Positions 50,301 to 63,691 of a stretch of DNA of 64,000 nucleotides are shown here, piece after piece (the stretch's first letter is position 1; each line of letters starts with the position of its first letter). Under the pieces are notes generated by a model. It did not search any database. It was not told the DNA's origin and saw only the letters and a list, made by a program, of their open reading frames with translations. The DNA is from Bugula neritina (Eukaryota > Bryozoa > Gymnolaemata > Cheilostomatida > Bugulidae). Both the position numbers and the translations under genes were made by a program. The DNA lies in the NCBI GenBank assembly GCA_964035545.1, contig OZ037767.1:24571128-24635127 (forward strand), given 5' to 3'.

Positions 50301-53300
50301 AAAAACTACGTTCATACTCCAGAAATTTTGAAAAAAGGCTGAATCAGCAGATTTTTCATGCTGGCCCAGTCACAGCAATGAGACCAAGCTATGGTCCATG
50401 CTGGAGATGCAGGCATCCAATGTGTGTGGGAATTGTGCAGGTCTGACGGTGGAGTGGGATGAGACGGCAGGAAGTGAGATCACGGTGCCCGATGAAGTCT
50501 ACAAGAAGGGCTGTGTTAGGAATGTGGAAGAAGCAGTGAAGGCAGCAGCGAAAATAGGCTATCCCGTGATGATAAAGGCCAGCGAAGGAGGAGGTGGTAA
50601 AGGCATCAGGAAAGTAGACAACCCTGAGGACTTCAACTCTGTATTCAGACAGGTAATGTCTCCAGATCTCTCGCTCCAGACTCACTCTGTAAACCTCTGC
50701 TAGTATTGAATTTCGCTCTTCATTTAGCAAAATATATTAAAAATACCGTACAGTTGGTATCTTTTAAATTTTGAATAGTTTGATTTTAAATTATATAAAT
50801 TAAGCAATAGTTATTGTGACATCATGTTAAAAATCACCAAGAAAAGCTGAAATCTCTGGGTAACCGCTTGTTGCTCAGTCACATGATGTTCCTGGGGTTC
50901 CACCCTTAGTTGTCATGGCAACACTGTTTGAACCTATCACGTAGAGAGCAGAACATGCTTCAGGGGAAAAATTCACTTTAGATAAAAGTGCGGAGATATT
51001 GTGAGAGAGATGTTGGCAATATTTATTTGACAGTGTTAAAATGACAACTTAGTCTATTGCAATTATCGTGGTTTTTTGTGTGTAATTGGATTTATATCAT
51101 AGTGTATTCCTGGAAAGGTTGCATAGCAACCAGCTATATAAAGTATAAATCTGCAAAGAACATTAGATTTCAATTTGGTGTACAAAAGATAATAAGTGTA
51201 ATGACAAAGCAATTATTAGCTAGCTTTGAAAACCTGACCTGAGAGGAGTGATGGAAAATATTTACACTTGTTTTCAAGGTCTCCAATCACGCTATGACTG
51301 ACTCATTGCAATGCTACTTGTCCTGCTAAAATATGTTAGATTTCACTGTATAATGATATTTAGCATCTTTGGTGTCCTCAAACGAATTTATTCTATTTAG
51401 TCTTGGAATTCATAGGGTGTTGATGATATAAATTTTTCATGAGTTGCGCCTAAGCCTGCAGCTTATTGTCATTAGAGAAAATTCCACCATATACTAATGC
51501 AGAGGTGTGTTGAACTGCTTACTGAATAATGAACAGTATGTATTGCTTATGAAAAGAAGTTGATAAACACCTTCATGATACTTACAGACATTAACATTAG
51601 CAAACTTGCATTTACTCATGTAAACTGTAAAACAATATTTTAAGGAAATGTTAGTAATGGTACAAGCCTGGCTTCAGCATAAGCAGAAGATTTGTGTTTT
51701 GGAATCAAATATTATGATGATAGATAATGGAATACAGTTATAACTTTCAAAACTTTTTAATTTATTAGTAGTTTTCCTATTTCTCAGAAGGGTGTACACT
51801 TCAACTCTATTATAGACAGTGTGGTGACGTTACATAACATATTACATGTTATTCAATTAGAAAAGACAGGTCATGATTATATCATTTTCTTTAGTGAAAT
51901 ACTCAACTTGAGAGCTCACTCAATGTGCAGGGTGTATGTGAAAGGGTGTTGCATTACAATACCAGTCATATGAAGCGCACTCACCATCGGGAATGTGACT
52001 AAGTACTGGTATTCATCTTAAAGTTTAGGCAAGCTTCCAGTTGGCACACATTCATATATCTTATGCGGAGTTGTCATCTCCTCACAGGTACAACTCGAAG
52101 TGCCCGGCTCACCTATATTTATCATGAAAATGGCCAAGAAGGCTCGTCACTTGGAGGTTCAGCTGCTGGCCGACAAGTACGGCAATGCCATCTCTCTGTT
52201 TGGGAGGGACTGCTCCATACAGCGCAGACACCAGAAGATTATAGAGGAGGCTCCTGCAGATATCGCAGACGAAGTTGTTTTTGAGGAGATGGAAAAGGTG
52301 ATCTGCTCTTGCTAATAGCTAACCACGTGTGAACTTTGCTTCAATCAAAATAAAAAAATATTTACTTGATTACTTTAATCAAAAATTTTAGTTTTTCAAT
52401 TAAAGTATTAAAACTCCTCAGTTTTGAGAATACACTGATAAAGATCCCTACAAAGCCTCAATTCGCAATGATGTCTATGGAGGCTCAATTGGCATGTTGT
52501 TGATAATTTCAGTGTGCCGTGAGGCTAGCTAAGATGGTGGGCTATGTGAGTACTGGTACGGTGGAGTATCTCTACGACCCTGAAAAGAATGAGTTCTTTT
52601 TCCTGGAGTTGAATCCCAGGCTACAGGTAGAACATCCTTGTACAGAAATGGTGGCCGACGTCAACCTGCCAGCCGCACAGCTTCAGGTAAGCAGTTTTGG
52701 AGTTGTCTCTGCATGCTAAATGTTGCTAGAAGCAGCCCCGAGTTAGGAGTGACTGAGTGCAGAATTTGTATAGACATCGATCTTCAAACCCCACAGCCAG
52801 TCCCCCAACCAATACACTCAGTGCTGCTTCCAACAACTTGCTACTCACGAGAAACACGAGATCATGTGATAACTTGAGGTGAATCTGTATTTAGCAAATG
52901 AATGCCTATCACTTGGGGTCGATGACCTGGTTTACCAGTCTGAAGTTGTAAGGAATAATGATCTAATACGCTTTGTACAACCCTAAATAGTGGCTCTCAC
53001 TTTTATATAGATTTGTGTATGTATTTTTGTAATTATCATGTGGCCACTGTTGTGTCCACTGGTCTGTTTCTAAGGAGCCACTTTGGTTACGTTTATCTTG
53101 TATAGTAAAGTTAGATGTCTGTGTTGTAGATTGCTATGGGAATACCTCTGCACAGAATTAAAGACATTCGGTTATTGTATAATGCGGACCTGGGTGATAG
53201 CTTCCCCATAGACTTTGACAATGTTGAATTAAAACCTCAGGCTAAAGGTCACGTTATAGCTACAAGAATTACCAGTGAAAATCCCGATGAGGTAAGGTTA

Positions 53301-56300
53301 AAAATAAAAAAAGTTGAATAAATCAACCGACCTATCTGTTCCATAAAAAATCTTCCAGAAATAGAATTAGTAGCGGAATGTGAAAGTTATTTGTGTTAAT
53401 TGTATGTTGCCTAATTTTACGAAGAACTTGTAGTTATACTAATGCCTATCTGCTATCTTGGACATCTACTGAAGCTTTCTCATGTTGAGCATATTATCTG
53501 TTTAGGGATTTAAGCCAAGCTCTGGCCAGGTGCAAGAGCTGAATTTCCGGAGTAATGTGAATGTGTGGGGATACTTCAGTGTTGCAGCATCTGGAGGTCT
53601 CCATGAGTTTGCTGACTCTCAGTTCGGTCACTGTTTCTCTTGGGGGGAGACCAGAGAGGAAGCCCGAGAGTAAGTGAATTATTCCATTGGTTCTCAAGCT
53701 ATCTATTTCTTTTGAATTGAAATGAGATATTTGCAACAGCTATGTATACTCACGCAAGTTTATTATCACTATCCCTGTGAGAAAGTCTCTAATAGAAGGG
53801 GTTTTTTGTTAACTTTTTGTTAACTTATTTACATGGGACACACCTATGTATACTGCTGGTATTTTATTGTCAGTAGATTTAGGATGGTTTTTCAGTGGCT
53901 GATATTTTTTCAAAGTTAATAATGCCACAGTGAGATTTAAACTTCAGGATATTTGTGAAGATAGGGTAGCTCTCTTAGCTATTCTATTACAGCGTGTGTT
54001 TGGTTCAGCAGTTGTTTTTTAACTCTGTGATGAAAACTCTATGAACTTTCTGTGTTTTGTTGTTTAGAAACCTGGTGGTGGCCCTGAAGGAGTTGTCTAT
54101 TCGTGGAGATTTCCTCACCACAGTGGAATACTTGATCAAACTTCTGGAAACTTCTAACTTCCAGGCCAATGAATTGGATACTGGCTGGCTAGACACCCTC
54201 ATCGCAGATAAAGTTAGTGCCTCGAGGATTTCTGGTTATCTTATTAATTCAATGCTTATTCAGCTTCCATTTTGCTCAACATACGATTGACTAACATTCA
54301 CTTTAACAATTGCTAAAAATAATTTATAGCAATGCTAATACTGTATAAAAATAAATTATTGAATATATGTTGCTGTTTATAGGTTCAGGCTGAGAAGCCT
54401 GACTTGGTGCTGTCAGTGCTGAGCGCTGCCTTGCATATTGCTGACAAGAAACTGACCACCAAACTGGAACTTTACCGACGATCGTTGGAGAGGTACGTAT
54501 GATTACTATAAAGTTAATTTTTAGTCTTTCACTGCAAACCATTATTGATGTGCCAGAATATTGAATATTTAGACTCTAGTATAATAAATGAATATAGCGT
54601 GTTTTAAATGTCATCTGTTTATTCTCTCAGCGAAACGCATGGCAAGAATAGTTATAGGAAATGCAAAACTGACTTCGGATTTTTTTAAAAATAAATTGAA
54701 CAGAGTTCAGATGCAGAATATGCGTGTTGTACAGATTGTGATGGTTTATAAATCAGTAACTAACGCATTCAGTCAGTTCTTGGTTGTAGTTTAATGCCTG
54801 CATGCAAGTGGGGCAATTCCCTGTGAGATATACAGTAGTGTGATGGGGGATGTTTGCGTGTGTTTTTGATTCACCTTCAAGATGTCTGCATTTCTACCGA
54901 TATTTCTGGCTGGTTTTATAAAATAGACTGTGCAGTGTGTAGTAAAACCTATGAATATATACCTATTACTGATATATCTAATCCTGCTATTCGAACAGGA
55001 CAGAGCGGAAATAGGTGAGACTGATATATCTGCTATTATATGTTGTGCTCTCTTGTAGGGGACAGTTACTTCCTACAGGAAGTCTAACCAACTCATGTGA
55101 CGTCGAGTTTATCCATGAAGGTATAAAGTATGAGCTAGTGGTCACTAGATCTAACCCTGATGCCTACCACGTCATTCTCAACAACAGCGCAGTTGATGTA
55201 GAAACTCACAGGCTTAGCGATGGCGGCATTTTACTGTCCTACTTGGGTAAGTTTTGAATTTTAGACTTTGGGCTTTACTCTGTATTAAATTGTTTGATAA
55301 ATATTGTATAAATATGTCTGATAATTGTTGTTTTCAATTAATAGTTCGTTTGATTGCTGTAAATTTTGCCTATATAAATTATTACACAACTAATAAGTAA
55401 GTAAGTAAATAAGTAAGTTCTTCAACAGTATGCAACATCTTGTACCTTGTGAAGCATAACAATTAAGTTTTATGAAAACAAACAGTAGCATAGCACTAAA
55501 CCATCACTTCTTGCTCTACTCTTCAGGTAGCAGTTACACTACTTATCTCAAGGAGGAAGTTGGCAGCTTCAGGGTGGTTGTGGGTAACCAGACGTGTGTC
55601 TTTGAGCAAGAGTCTGATCCCTCTGTACTCAGGTAGTTCACTGTAATTGGATAGTTACATGGCATACTGGTGCGGGCGGTATGTTCTGTAATGGTCATGG
55701 AAGATTGAGTCACTTGGTTGGTGTATATATGTATGCAGTGTTAACAAACAATGGCAACACCCAGTTGTAGTTGTTGGTGCACTTCTGTATCTAAATGCAG
55801 GTACCTAAGGTAGACTATTTTGTAAAAGTATTTAGGAGATGTCTCCCTTTTTGTTTTGTTATAGAAACACAGTAATATGTTATATATATATTGTAGAACC
55901 CCGACTGCAGGTAAGCTAGTTAACTACACGGTTGATGATGGATCTCATGTAGACGCTGGAAGTACATATGCAGAGATTGAAGTGATGAAAATGGTAATGG
56001 AGCTCAAGGTTACAGAGAGTGGAATGTGAGTTGTCTTACCATTCTACAACTGGTTTCATCACAATAATTTGCATTAATTTAGTATAGCTTGGCATCTACT
56101 CGTGTAATTTCATTTTATGATCCAAATGCAACTTGTGATGTCATTAAATATGTCACAATACTGCCAAATGCCCTTGTCTCTCGGTTAACTTAATTCTCAT
56201 ATGTATGCTTCTCTTATTCCGCCCCTTCCTGTGATTCGTTGATTTTTAACTAATTTGGTTTTTAATATAACTGCTCTTAGCTTCAATTAATCTATACGTG

Positions 56301-59300
56301 CTTTGGCTATACTATATTTGTTGTCCAGTTCTCACAATGTGTATGGATATTTTAGCATTCACTACGTAAAAAGAGCTGGTGCTGTGTTAGCTACAGGAAG
56401 TCTCATAGCTAAACTGGAACTGGATGATATAAATAAAGTGCAGAAGGTACTTTGTCAACTCACCAGTTCTAAACTATCTACTCTTCTATAATTTTGTTGT
56501 ATTTCTATTTCTTAACATCTCAAAAGTGTTTGATAAGTGTATATAATGCACATACATGAATTTTTTCAATGAAATGTGTTCCTAACAACGAATCTTTTCA
56601 GTTCATTTTCTCAAACTAGTTTAATTGAATATAAATATAAATACTACTTATTTTAAATACTCAGTTTGAATTACTGTAAATCTCTTTCCTCTGTATTCAT
56701 CTAAACATTTTAGTCCAAGAAATCAGAAAGCGTATTTCCAGAATTCAATTCATCGTCAATTGCCGGTGACAAGCTTCATCAAAGATTTGCAAAGGCTAAA
56801 CAAATTCTGCATGATTTTCTCAATGGGTATGCACTTCCGTCCCCTCATTATGAGCAGAGATTAGATGAAACCATGACTATGCTTACTAAATGTCTGAAAG
56901 ATCCCTCCTTACCACTACTAGATCTTCAGGTAACGAACTTTTTCTTGTAAACAACCAGGTTATGTTGGACTTGTAATCATGTGACGTAATTTCTTTCAAA
57001 GTCTTGTATAAAGCCTTGTTGGATTCAGGTTGTTTCAAGAAAACTGCTTATTTGGTTGAGTTTTACTAAAAATCTGTGTTAATATTGAAATTCAATAAAT
57101 TTCTAACATTTTAAATATTAATAATAATTTAGTAATTTAATTTAGCCATTGCAGTAAATTTTGAAATTAATATAATACAGAACAGGCTAGAAACAATAAA
57201 CATGCAGTCGTGTGCATATCTGCTTCACAACATATATATGCATGTTTGTGTAGGATGCAATGGCAATGGTGACTGGCAGACTGCCTGCTGTGGTAGAGGC
57301 CAACATCCGGCAGCTGATGTCACAGTACGCTAGCAACATAACCAGCATACTATCCAAGTTTCCTGCTCAGCAGATTGCCAGCGTCATAGACAGCTATGCT
57401 GCCACCCTTACCAGACGCGCTGACAAGGATAACTTCTACCTCACTTCCCAGGGTATTGTGGAGCTCATTAACAAGTAAGTGTCCCGTGATTTCGGTTAGC
57501 TTTTAAGTTCTTCTATTGGCCAAACTAGACATTGAGTTACTAGAATATTTTGTAACAGATATGCGAAATTGTGGCAGTAACAAAATAATCTCATAAGCAA
57601 CTCTGCTGTACTGCTCATTGTAATTTTCTAAAACTGAATGTTCGTCTGCTATGAAGTATAACATAAAATCTCTTGCTACCACCATTCATCTGTTGAACTG
57701 TTTTAAATGGATTGTGAAAATTAATCAAGTCAAGACGCATATTCATACAATGGCTTAGCAGGGCAACTGCTTATTTGATTGGTTAGTATAGCATTGCAGT
57801 ATGTGACATGTAAAGAGATTAACTTGTAACAAATATTGTACTTTATTCTGTTGCAGATATCGAAGCGGTGTCCGGGGTTTCACGAAGGCCATAGTAAGCG
57901 AGATGCTCTCCCAGTACCTGGATGTAGAAAAGAAGTTCCAGTTGGGCCACTTTGAAAAGTGCGTAGAGAAGATGTGTAAAGACATCGGGGACGTTGGTGA
58001 TGTTGTGCCGATGATTTTCTCTCATTCCCAGGTTCAGCGCAAGAACCAAGTGCTTATCATGATCATCGTGAGTACACAATGTATTATGTTGTGTGGTGAG
58101 ATATATCATTATAGCTTGACAATTTAGTTGGTCTGAATATAGAGTAGTAACACACTATTGGGAGGCGTAGTAACACACTATTGGGAGGCGTAGTAACACA
58201 CTGTTGGGGGCATAGTAACACACTATTTAAGGGTGTAGTAAGACACTATGGAGGGGCGTAGGAACACACTATTGAAGGGCGTAGTAACACACTATTTAAG
58301 GGTGTAGTAAGACACTATGGAGGGGCGTAGGAACACACTATTGAAGGGCGTAGTGACACACTATTAAAGGGCGTAGTGACACACTATGGTAGGGCGTAGT
58401 AATACACTATTGAGGGGCGTAGTGACACACTATTGCAGATTGTTATAACCCAGCATATTGTTGTAGAACCAGTTCTGTACTGGAGAAACTGGCAAAGTAG
58501 ACCCGGATTTGCAGTCTCTGCTCGATAAGATCGCTGCCTTGAACCAGAGTGAGAACAGCAAGGTATGCAGATACTTTCTTTGTGCAATACTTTATATTAA
58601 TCAGCGTGTGAGTTACCAACTCTTGTGTAAAATAATGTGGTTTGTGTAGGTGGCACTACGAGCCAGGCAGGTGCTGATGTGCACTCAGCAACCACCGTAT
58701 GATAGGAGGTACAACCAAGTGGAGAGCATCTTTCTCTCTGCCATCGACACTTACGGCCAGGAGTTCTGCCCTGAAAATCTCGAGGTAAGTTTTGCAGTTA
58801 TTGGTGATACACTGTGGTATTTAATATAAGTTATTTTGTACCAAAGTACAGTGTAGTATCTGGTACAGTGTAGCAGTTGCTAGAGTGTAGTGGTTTGTAC
58901 AGTGCAGTAGTTAGTACAGTGTGTTAGTAGATGGTGTGTAGTGTTAATACAGCGTGTTAGTAGATGGTGTGTAGTGTTGGTACAGTGTATAAATAGCTGG
59001 TGTGTAGTGTTGGTACAGTGTGTTAATGGATGGTGTGTAGTGTTATACAGTGCTACAGATATGTAGTGAGTGCTTGAAGCTGTTATAAGAAAGATTCAGT
59101 TAACCTGTCATCTATCTTGTATTTTATCTTTTAGAACCTCATCACATCCGAGACAGCCATGTTTGATGTCTTACCCGAGTTTTTCTATCACCACAATGAG
59201 ATTGTCAGAATGGCAGCTCTAGAGGTCAGTTGTAATTAATATCTACTGTTGACAATATTAATCTCCTGCTTTAGCTAACCAGTTGCAGCGTTGAGATGTT

Positions 59301-62300
59301 GCGTCTAATCGCCGTACCTTGTGTATACTATGTGATGTATAGTGAGGTCTCAACTTGCATCGTCTGTGTGTTACAGGTGTACATCCGGAGAGGTTACATT
59401 GCGTACGACCTCAACTGTCTCCAACACGTCCAGCTTCCAGACAACCTCTGTCTCATAGAGTTCCAGTTCCTTCTGCCTACCTCACACCCTAACAGGTTGG
59501 TAGTCCTCGCACTCTGAATCTGCACTTTTATTGGTTGACTTCTAATTACGGCCACCAATTGCACACTCTTGTTTTCTAGAAACCGTTTGCTTCTCACATA
59601 TTAAATTAGAGCCGAGTGTTTGTATTACTCATTCTTCTGTAATTACGCAATACTTGTATAGACCTAACTAATATGTGTTAGAGAAAGACAACTCTTAATC
59701 ATATATATACTGCATAGAGTTGTTTCTATTTATACTAATATTATTCACCTCTATTTTCCAAGCTTTGTGTAAGTGTTCTGTATTGTTACAAACAAACACT
59801 GTGTTTTTTATTTACTTTTTTTAACATTCAAGCCTTAGTTTCTAAATGGGTTGTTTTAGTTGTTTGTGGTGTTGTTGTGCTCCCCTCAATGTTGTAATGT
59901 AGCCATAATTTATTCAGGTCTAGGAATAGCTTGTGTCAAAGGTAAGAACACCTACTATCTGCTTAGCTTTCCTGTTCTCTCCGCACTATGACAGAGTTCT
60001 GTAGATAGAGTTACGCTGTTTAATGTTCATTTATTCTAAATTTTTCTCAACTTTTATATACGGATTTATGTTATTATTTAAATATGCAATCATCATACAT
60101 GGTTTATATAATCTCCATAGCCTTTTGATGATATTTTGGTTCATCTTTGTTCTAGTTTATTATTTTCAATTTGTTTTTCTTTTGGGCTGCTATTTGGTAC
60201 TCGAGTTCTTTTCAGTAATTATTATATAGTAACTCTACCTACAGACTCTGGGGCTATCTGCTAAACCTGGGGATATAAAACTGTGATACAAACTTTACTT
60301 CTTGCATTTAAGCATGCTAATATCATACCTACAGCATAGTTTGAAGCCTCATGGCACAAACTTTCCTAATGATAGGAGGGGGTGTAGTGGACGCCCCTCT
60401 CCTGATCAGCCAGTTAGACCCTGTGGGGACTAAACCCTATTGCAGGCAATTATTTAACCTTTTTTAAACATGCAGCTGATACCTGCACATCTACACTGAG
60501 TAGTGAAACAGATTAGTTTCACTCAGATATTTGTACAAGAAGTTAGTTAATTGTCTGCTTTCGTACCATTCACATGGTGTATGAATTGTTTTCAATTTTC
60601 CAAAGTGCATTTTCACTCATTACATGTTATAATTCCAACCTCTTCTACATTTATATCAATTATAAACAGTTTATAATGTTATAAGCGTTGCAAGGCAGTT
60701 GTTCCAATAATTCTTGTAGTATTTCTGTTGTGTTTATTAGTCAAAACATGGCCCTTTTTTTATGTTGAGTTTCTCTTTTGTGCTTTTGATTAACCAGCAT
60801 GTCAACTATGTTTTCCTACATTTTTCCTGTTAATTTTTTTGTTAGGACCATAAAATCAAGAAATTTGAGCGGCCAGTCGTTAAAAATGATGAGGTGAATT
60901 TGAGTGGGCATGAACACCTTGTTTGGTGGTTCCCAATGTCCTATAAGCAAGGCAGTTATCTTTCCTGCTACATGCTGAGCTTAACGCATGCAACTCAATG
61001 CTTCTCTCAGCATATAACTTAGCTCATGCATAATGCTTTGTAGTTGTCTTCCTTTTCTTCCATTGAAATTCCAGGGGTTGGTTAAGTAATTTTTGCTGCT
61101 ATAGTTGTGGTGGTTGCCGACAAATGTACTTCCTCAGGCTATGCCATGTCCAATCAGCTTAAAATTTGAAGTTCTTATGTCCACCAGTTGTTTTTCGAAA
61201 TGTTGATCTGTGCATCAGTTTTTCATTATGAGTTTTATTGAATTTCAATAGCCGTAAATTGAATCATGTTGATTAGTATCTGTTAAAAAAGTTGCTCTGC
61301 TGAATCATCTAGAAATGGAAAAAATAACACTAATATTATTAAAAAATTGGAATTGAAAGATGCTATAGGGATTGTCTCCTCACTCTTCATAATATAAGTA
61401 CCAATATAAGCCACATATAAGTGGCAATGCAATATATTTGTTCAAGTAACTTTCCTGCGAGTTACATTGGGTAGTAAAATGTGTAGTAAACACTGCATGA
61501 TCCATCACAAGCTCAAGTCAAGAAGTAAAAGCATCGGAAAGAATCACAAGGCGCTTTATCAGCTAATCTGTAGTCAGAATTAACTCAATGAGATTCTGCA
61601 CAAGTTTTGCATAATCTTTACCACCTTTTAGATATCTGGGACAATAATAGCACTGTAGAAACTTGCACTCCCTATACTCTGTACACTAGGATATTTCCAC
61701 CTAATGCTTGTATAATACAATGCCTATATATAATATAGTACCTGTATAATTTAGTGCAACTTCAATTTTACAGGCCTCTACTCAAGTAAGTCTTGATCTT
61801 GTAAAATGCTTTCTTAGTTTGATTCATGGCTGCCCTTTTCTTTGCATCTTCTGCCCTCTATCAGCTTCTAGTGGATTGCATAGCCTTGCAGCATCTCTCT
61901 AGTGCCTGTAGTAAAACTGTGTGTTATATCGTAGCTCTAGTTGGCATGCAATGGTGGCGGTAGTTGTGGTAGTATTAGTATTAGTAGTAGCAGTAGTAGT
62001 AGTAGTAGCGACATAAGTGGTAGCAGTAGTAGTTAACATTTGCCTAATCTGTATACCATACTATGTTTTACACTGTACAGCATGTATTACTGTAGATGTA
62101 CATTTCATAGCATGAACTATACAAGTTTACCTTCACATTTATAATGTTTCATCTCCTTGAAATTGTTAGCAACTTAAAAAGTTTGGTATTTATTGTTGTA
62201 TGTGCATAGTAGAGCTATAATATTGTTTAGTATCCTATGTTTGTATGACGTGTTACCTTATGGATGTAGTAAACGTTTCTGCACTACTTACAGCTTGCTT

Positions 62301-63691
62301 CATACTCATTAGTGTGTTTACTTACTCTCCTAAAAGCAAATGAAATTTGTTATATTTGCCTACATATGAATAACAAACGCATCAGAAAAGTACTTGTTTT
62401 GTGTTGAATTAGATATGTTGATTTTTGTAATTAAAATATGTCAGAATTTCATATAAACTGTTAGAAATGTTATAATGAAATGTTTAAGTTGTTTAATAAT
62501 ATATGAAGTTAGTTTTTGCATGTGCAGCATGTGTTGAATTTGATGGTGAAAAGTGTTAATGTACTGCTAAAATGGGAAGTGAATGTCTTATTTTATGAGT
62601 ATAGTGTAAGTACTGATTGATCAACACTATTTGTACTGTCGTAACCTACTATTCACTGCTATGTAACCCAATTTAATTATCAAAGTAATACAAGGCATGA
62701 AACTCTTCAAATTGACTCCTCTTAGTAAATGAGTGCTATCTATTAACTTATATGAATATGAGTAACCATGACAACTGCTCTTGCGTAATAAGGGGAAATT
62801 TCTCTCGTAGACACAGACGATCTTCGATGTCGAGAATCAACAGTGTGAGTGATCACGAAAGCCTATGCACATTCACAGCCACCGAACTTCCTCCCTGTCA
62901 AAGAATGGGAGTTATGGCCAGCTTTAGGAGCTTCGAGGAGTTCACACAGTGAGTATTCAGTCTAGATGGGGGGAGGGGGGTCTGCCCCCCCCCAGCTGCT
63001 AGGTTGTAGATACTAGATAGTCAACTATATCTGACTGCATAGGTTGTGTTTTGTAGATTTCTGTTGTGTCTTCTTGCTTCATTGGCTTCACTGTAAATAA
63101 AATTATGTTGTAGTCACTTTGACGTGTTGCTAAGAAGATTTGTCTTCCCGACAATAGACTACCACGACAAGGCTAGCCTATCTACCTCCCCTAAAGAACA
63201 TACTGCTGCAACTGATGATGAGCCTATACACATCCTCATGATAGCCGTGAAGGCAGATAAAACTGAAAACACAGACGAGGAACTGAGCAACAAATTCTTG
63301 GAATTCTGCAACGCTAAGGTGTGCACTCGTAACTTCTGAAATAATTTAGCAGCTCAGCATATTGATAAGCTATTCTGGGCGGTTCAAAAGGAAAATTGTA
63401 GACCTGCAAGTCTTGACAAAGTGTAACACATCTACCTATTGAGTAAAATATGTTTATATGATTCTTAATCTGGAATTATTATATATTTTATGGCTGGTTC
63501 TTGCAGTTCTGGTAATTTTCTAGTACTTGTATATTGTTTAGTTATATTTTATTCTCCAGCTAGTTGTACACTGTTGAATCTTCTTTATTTAGTCTGCTGA
63601 CATGAAGGCAAAGGGTATCAGAAGGATCACATTTGCTGTCTTGTATTCTAAACTGTGGCCTAAATACTTCACATACCGTCACCGTAAAGCT
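47349..63691 (+). CDS. ACACA: Acetyl-CoA carboxylase (ACC), N-terminal and central parts, truncated by window end
   Basis: Biotin-dependent enzyme making malonyl-CoA for fatty-acid synthesis; cytosolic or mitochondrial-outer-membrane form not distinguishable. Exons: 47349-47530, 48220-48328, 49222-49470, 49845-50025, 50441-50652, 52088-52297, 52513-52686, 53130-53291, 53506-53669, 54068-54212, 54383-54492, 55059-55246, 55527-55632, 55897-56025, 56356-56446, 56714-56929, 57254-57474, 57857-58067, 58467-58562, 58650-58784, 59135-59224, 59377-59495, 59918-59941, 60846-60893, 62811-62948, 63114-63318, 63593-63691. They give 1338 residues in frame, against about 2350 for the whole animal enzyme. 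The carboxyltransferase exons must lie beyond 64000. The two exons at 59918 and 60846 are multiples of three and may be skipped. Symbol given for the ACC family; ACC1 versus ACC2 cannot be separated. Confidence 0.95.
49222..54212 (+). other. Biotin carboxylase domain of ACC
   Basis: This domain carboxylates biotin with ATP and bicarbonate. Exons 3-10 encode the Rossmann-like start ([20 protein letters not shown]), [14 protein letters not shown], the Gly-rich ATP-grasp loop [14 protein letters not shown] (exon 5), [19 protein letters not shown] and the active-site segment [20 protein letters not shown] (exon 7). [16 protein letters not shown] and [13 protein letters not shown] follow, then [11 protein letters not shown]. 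All these are near-identical to animal ACC, with no missing catalytic segment. Confidence 0.95.
53752..53812 (-). repeat. SINE-like repeat, 3' fragment, in ACC intron 9
   Basis: The minus strand reads CTTCTATTAGAGACTTTCTC then ACAGGGATAGTGATAATAAA, matching the tail of the copies at 13825-13980 and 21272-21440. Confidence 0.55.
55897..56446 (+). other. Biotin carboxyl carrier (biotinyl) domain of ACC
   Basis: Exon 14 encodes [18 protein letters not shown], the biotinylation motif of animal ACC (EVMKM, where bacterial BCCP has AMKM). The Lys codon is at 55988-55990, residue about 762 of the model. Exon 15 completes the domain ([20 protein letters not shown]). The carried biotin moves between biotin carboxylase and the carboxyltransferase that lies outside the window. 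Confidence 0.95.
58139..58434 (+). repeat. Minisatellite in ACC intron 18
   Basis: About 12 tandem units of roughly 24 nt, core GGGCGTAGTAACACACTATT, with variants (GTAGTGACACAC; GTAAGACACTATGG). Ends about 30 nt before the exon 19 acceptor. Confidence 0.9.
58842..59060 (+). repeat. Minisatellite-like repeat in ACC intron 20
   Basis: Degenerate tandem units with GGTACAGTGT and GATGGTGTGTAGTGTT, period roughly 30 nt in the second half. Confidence 0.75.
59918..59941 (+). CDS. Candidate 24-nt cassette microexon of ACC
   Basis: Acceptor TTTATTCAG and donor AG|GTAAGA flank 24 nt that keep phase 2 on both sides. It adds eight residues (SRNSLCQR) after PTSHPNR. Mammalian ACC1 has a 24-nt alternatively spliced exon at this same protein position, just before a phosphorylated serine. 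Its size and place are the support; its expression is not shown by sequence. Confidence 0.7.
60846..60893 (+). CDS. Candidate 48-nt cassette exon of ACC
   Basis: Acceptor TTTTTTTGTTAG and donor GAG|GTGAAT enclose 48 nt, phase 2 in and out. It encodes [16 protein letters not shown], a basic Ser-rich segment with an RxxS-type kinase motif (RNLS). Either constitutive or skipped, the frame is kept. Confidence 0.6.
61774..61785 (+). CDS. Possible 12-nt microexon of ACC
   Basis: GCCTCTACTCAA sits between a strong acceptor (TTCAATTTTACAG) and a consensus donor (GTAAGT). It is a multiple of three and phase-compatible, and would add PLLK-like residues before HRRSSMS. Short enough to be chance, so not included in the ACC model. 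Confidence 0.3.
61955..62032 (+). repeat. (AGT)n/(GGT)n trinucleotide repeat in ACC intron
   Basis: Interrupted TAGTAGTAG and GGTAGT units in the long intron before exon 25. Confidence 0.85.

Larger units (their letters stand above)
56714..63691 (+). other. ACC central region (BT/CD domains) with regulatory splice segment
   Basis: Eukaryote-specific central domains. Exons 16-22 follow human ACC closely ([59 protein letters not shown]). After PTSHPNR come a 24-nt and a 48-nt exon. Exon 25 then has the Ser/Arg-rich [13 protein letters not shown] and conserved [18 protein letters not shown]. The last exons contain [14 protein letters not shown] and [10 protein letters not shown]. Confidence 0.9.
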
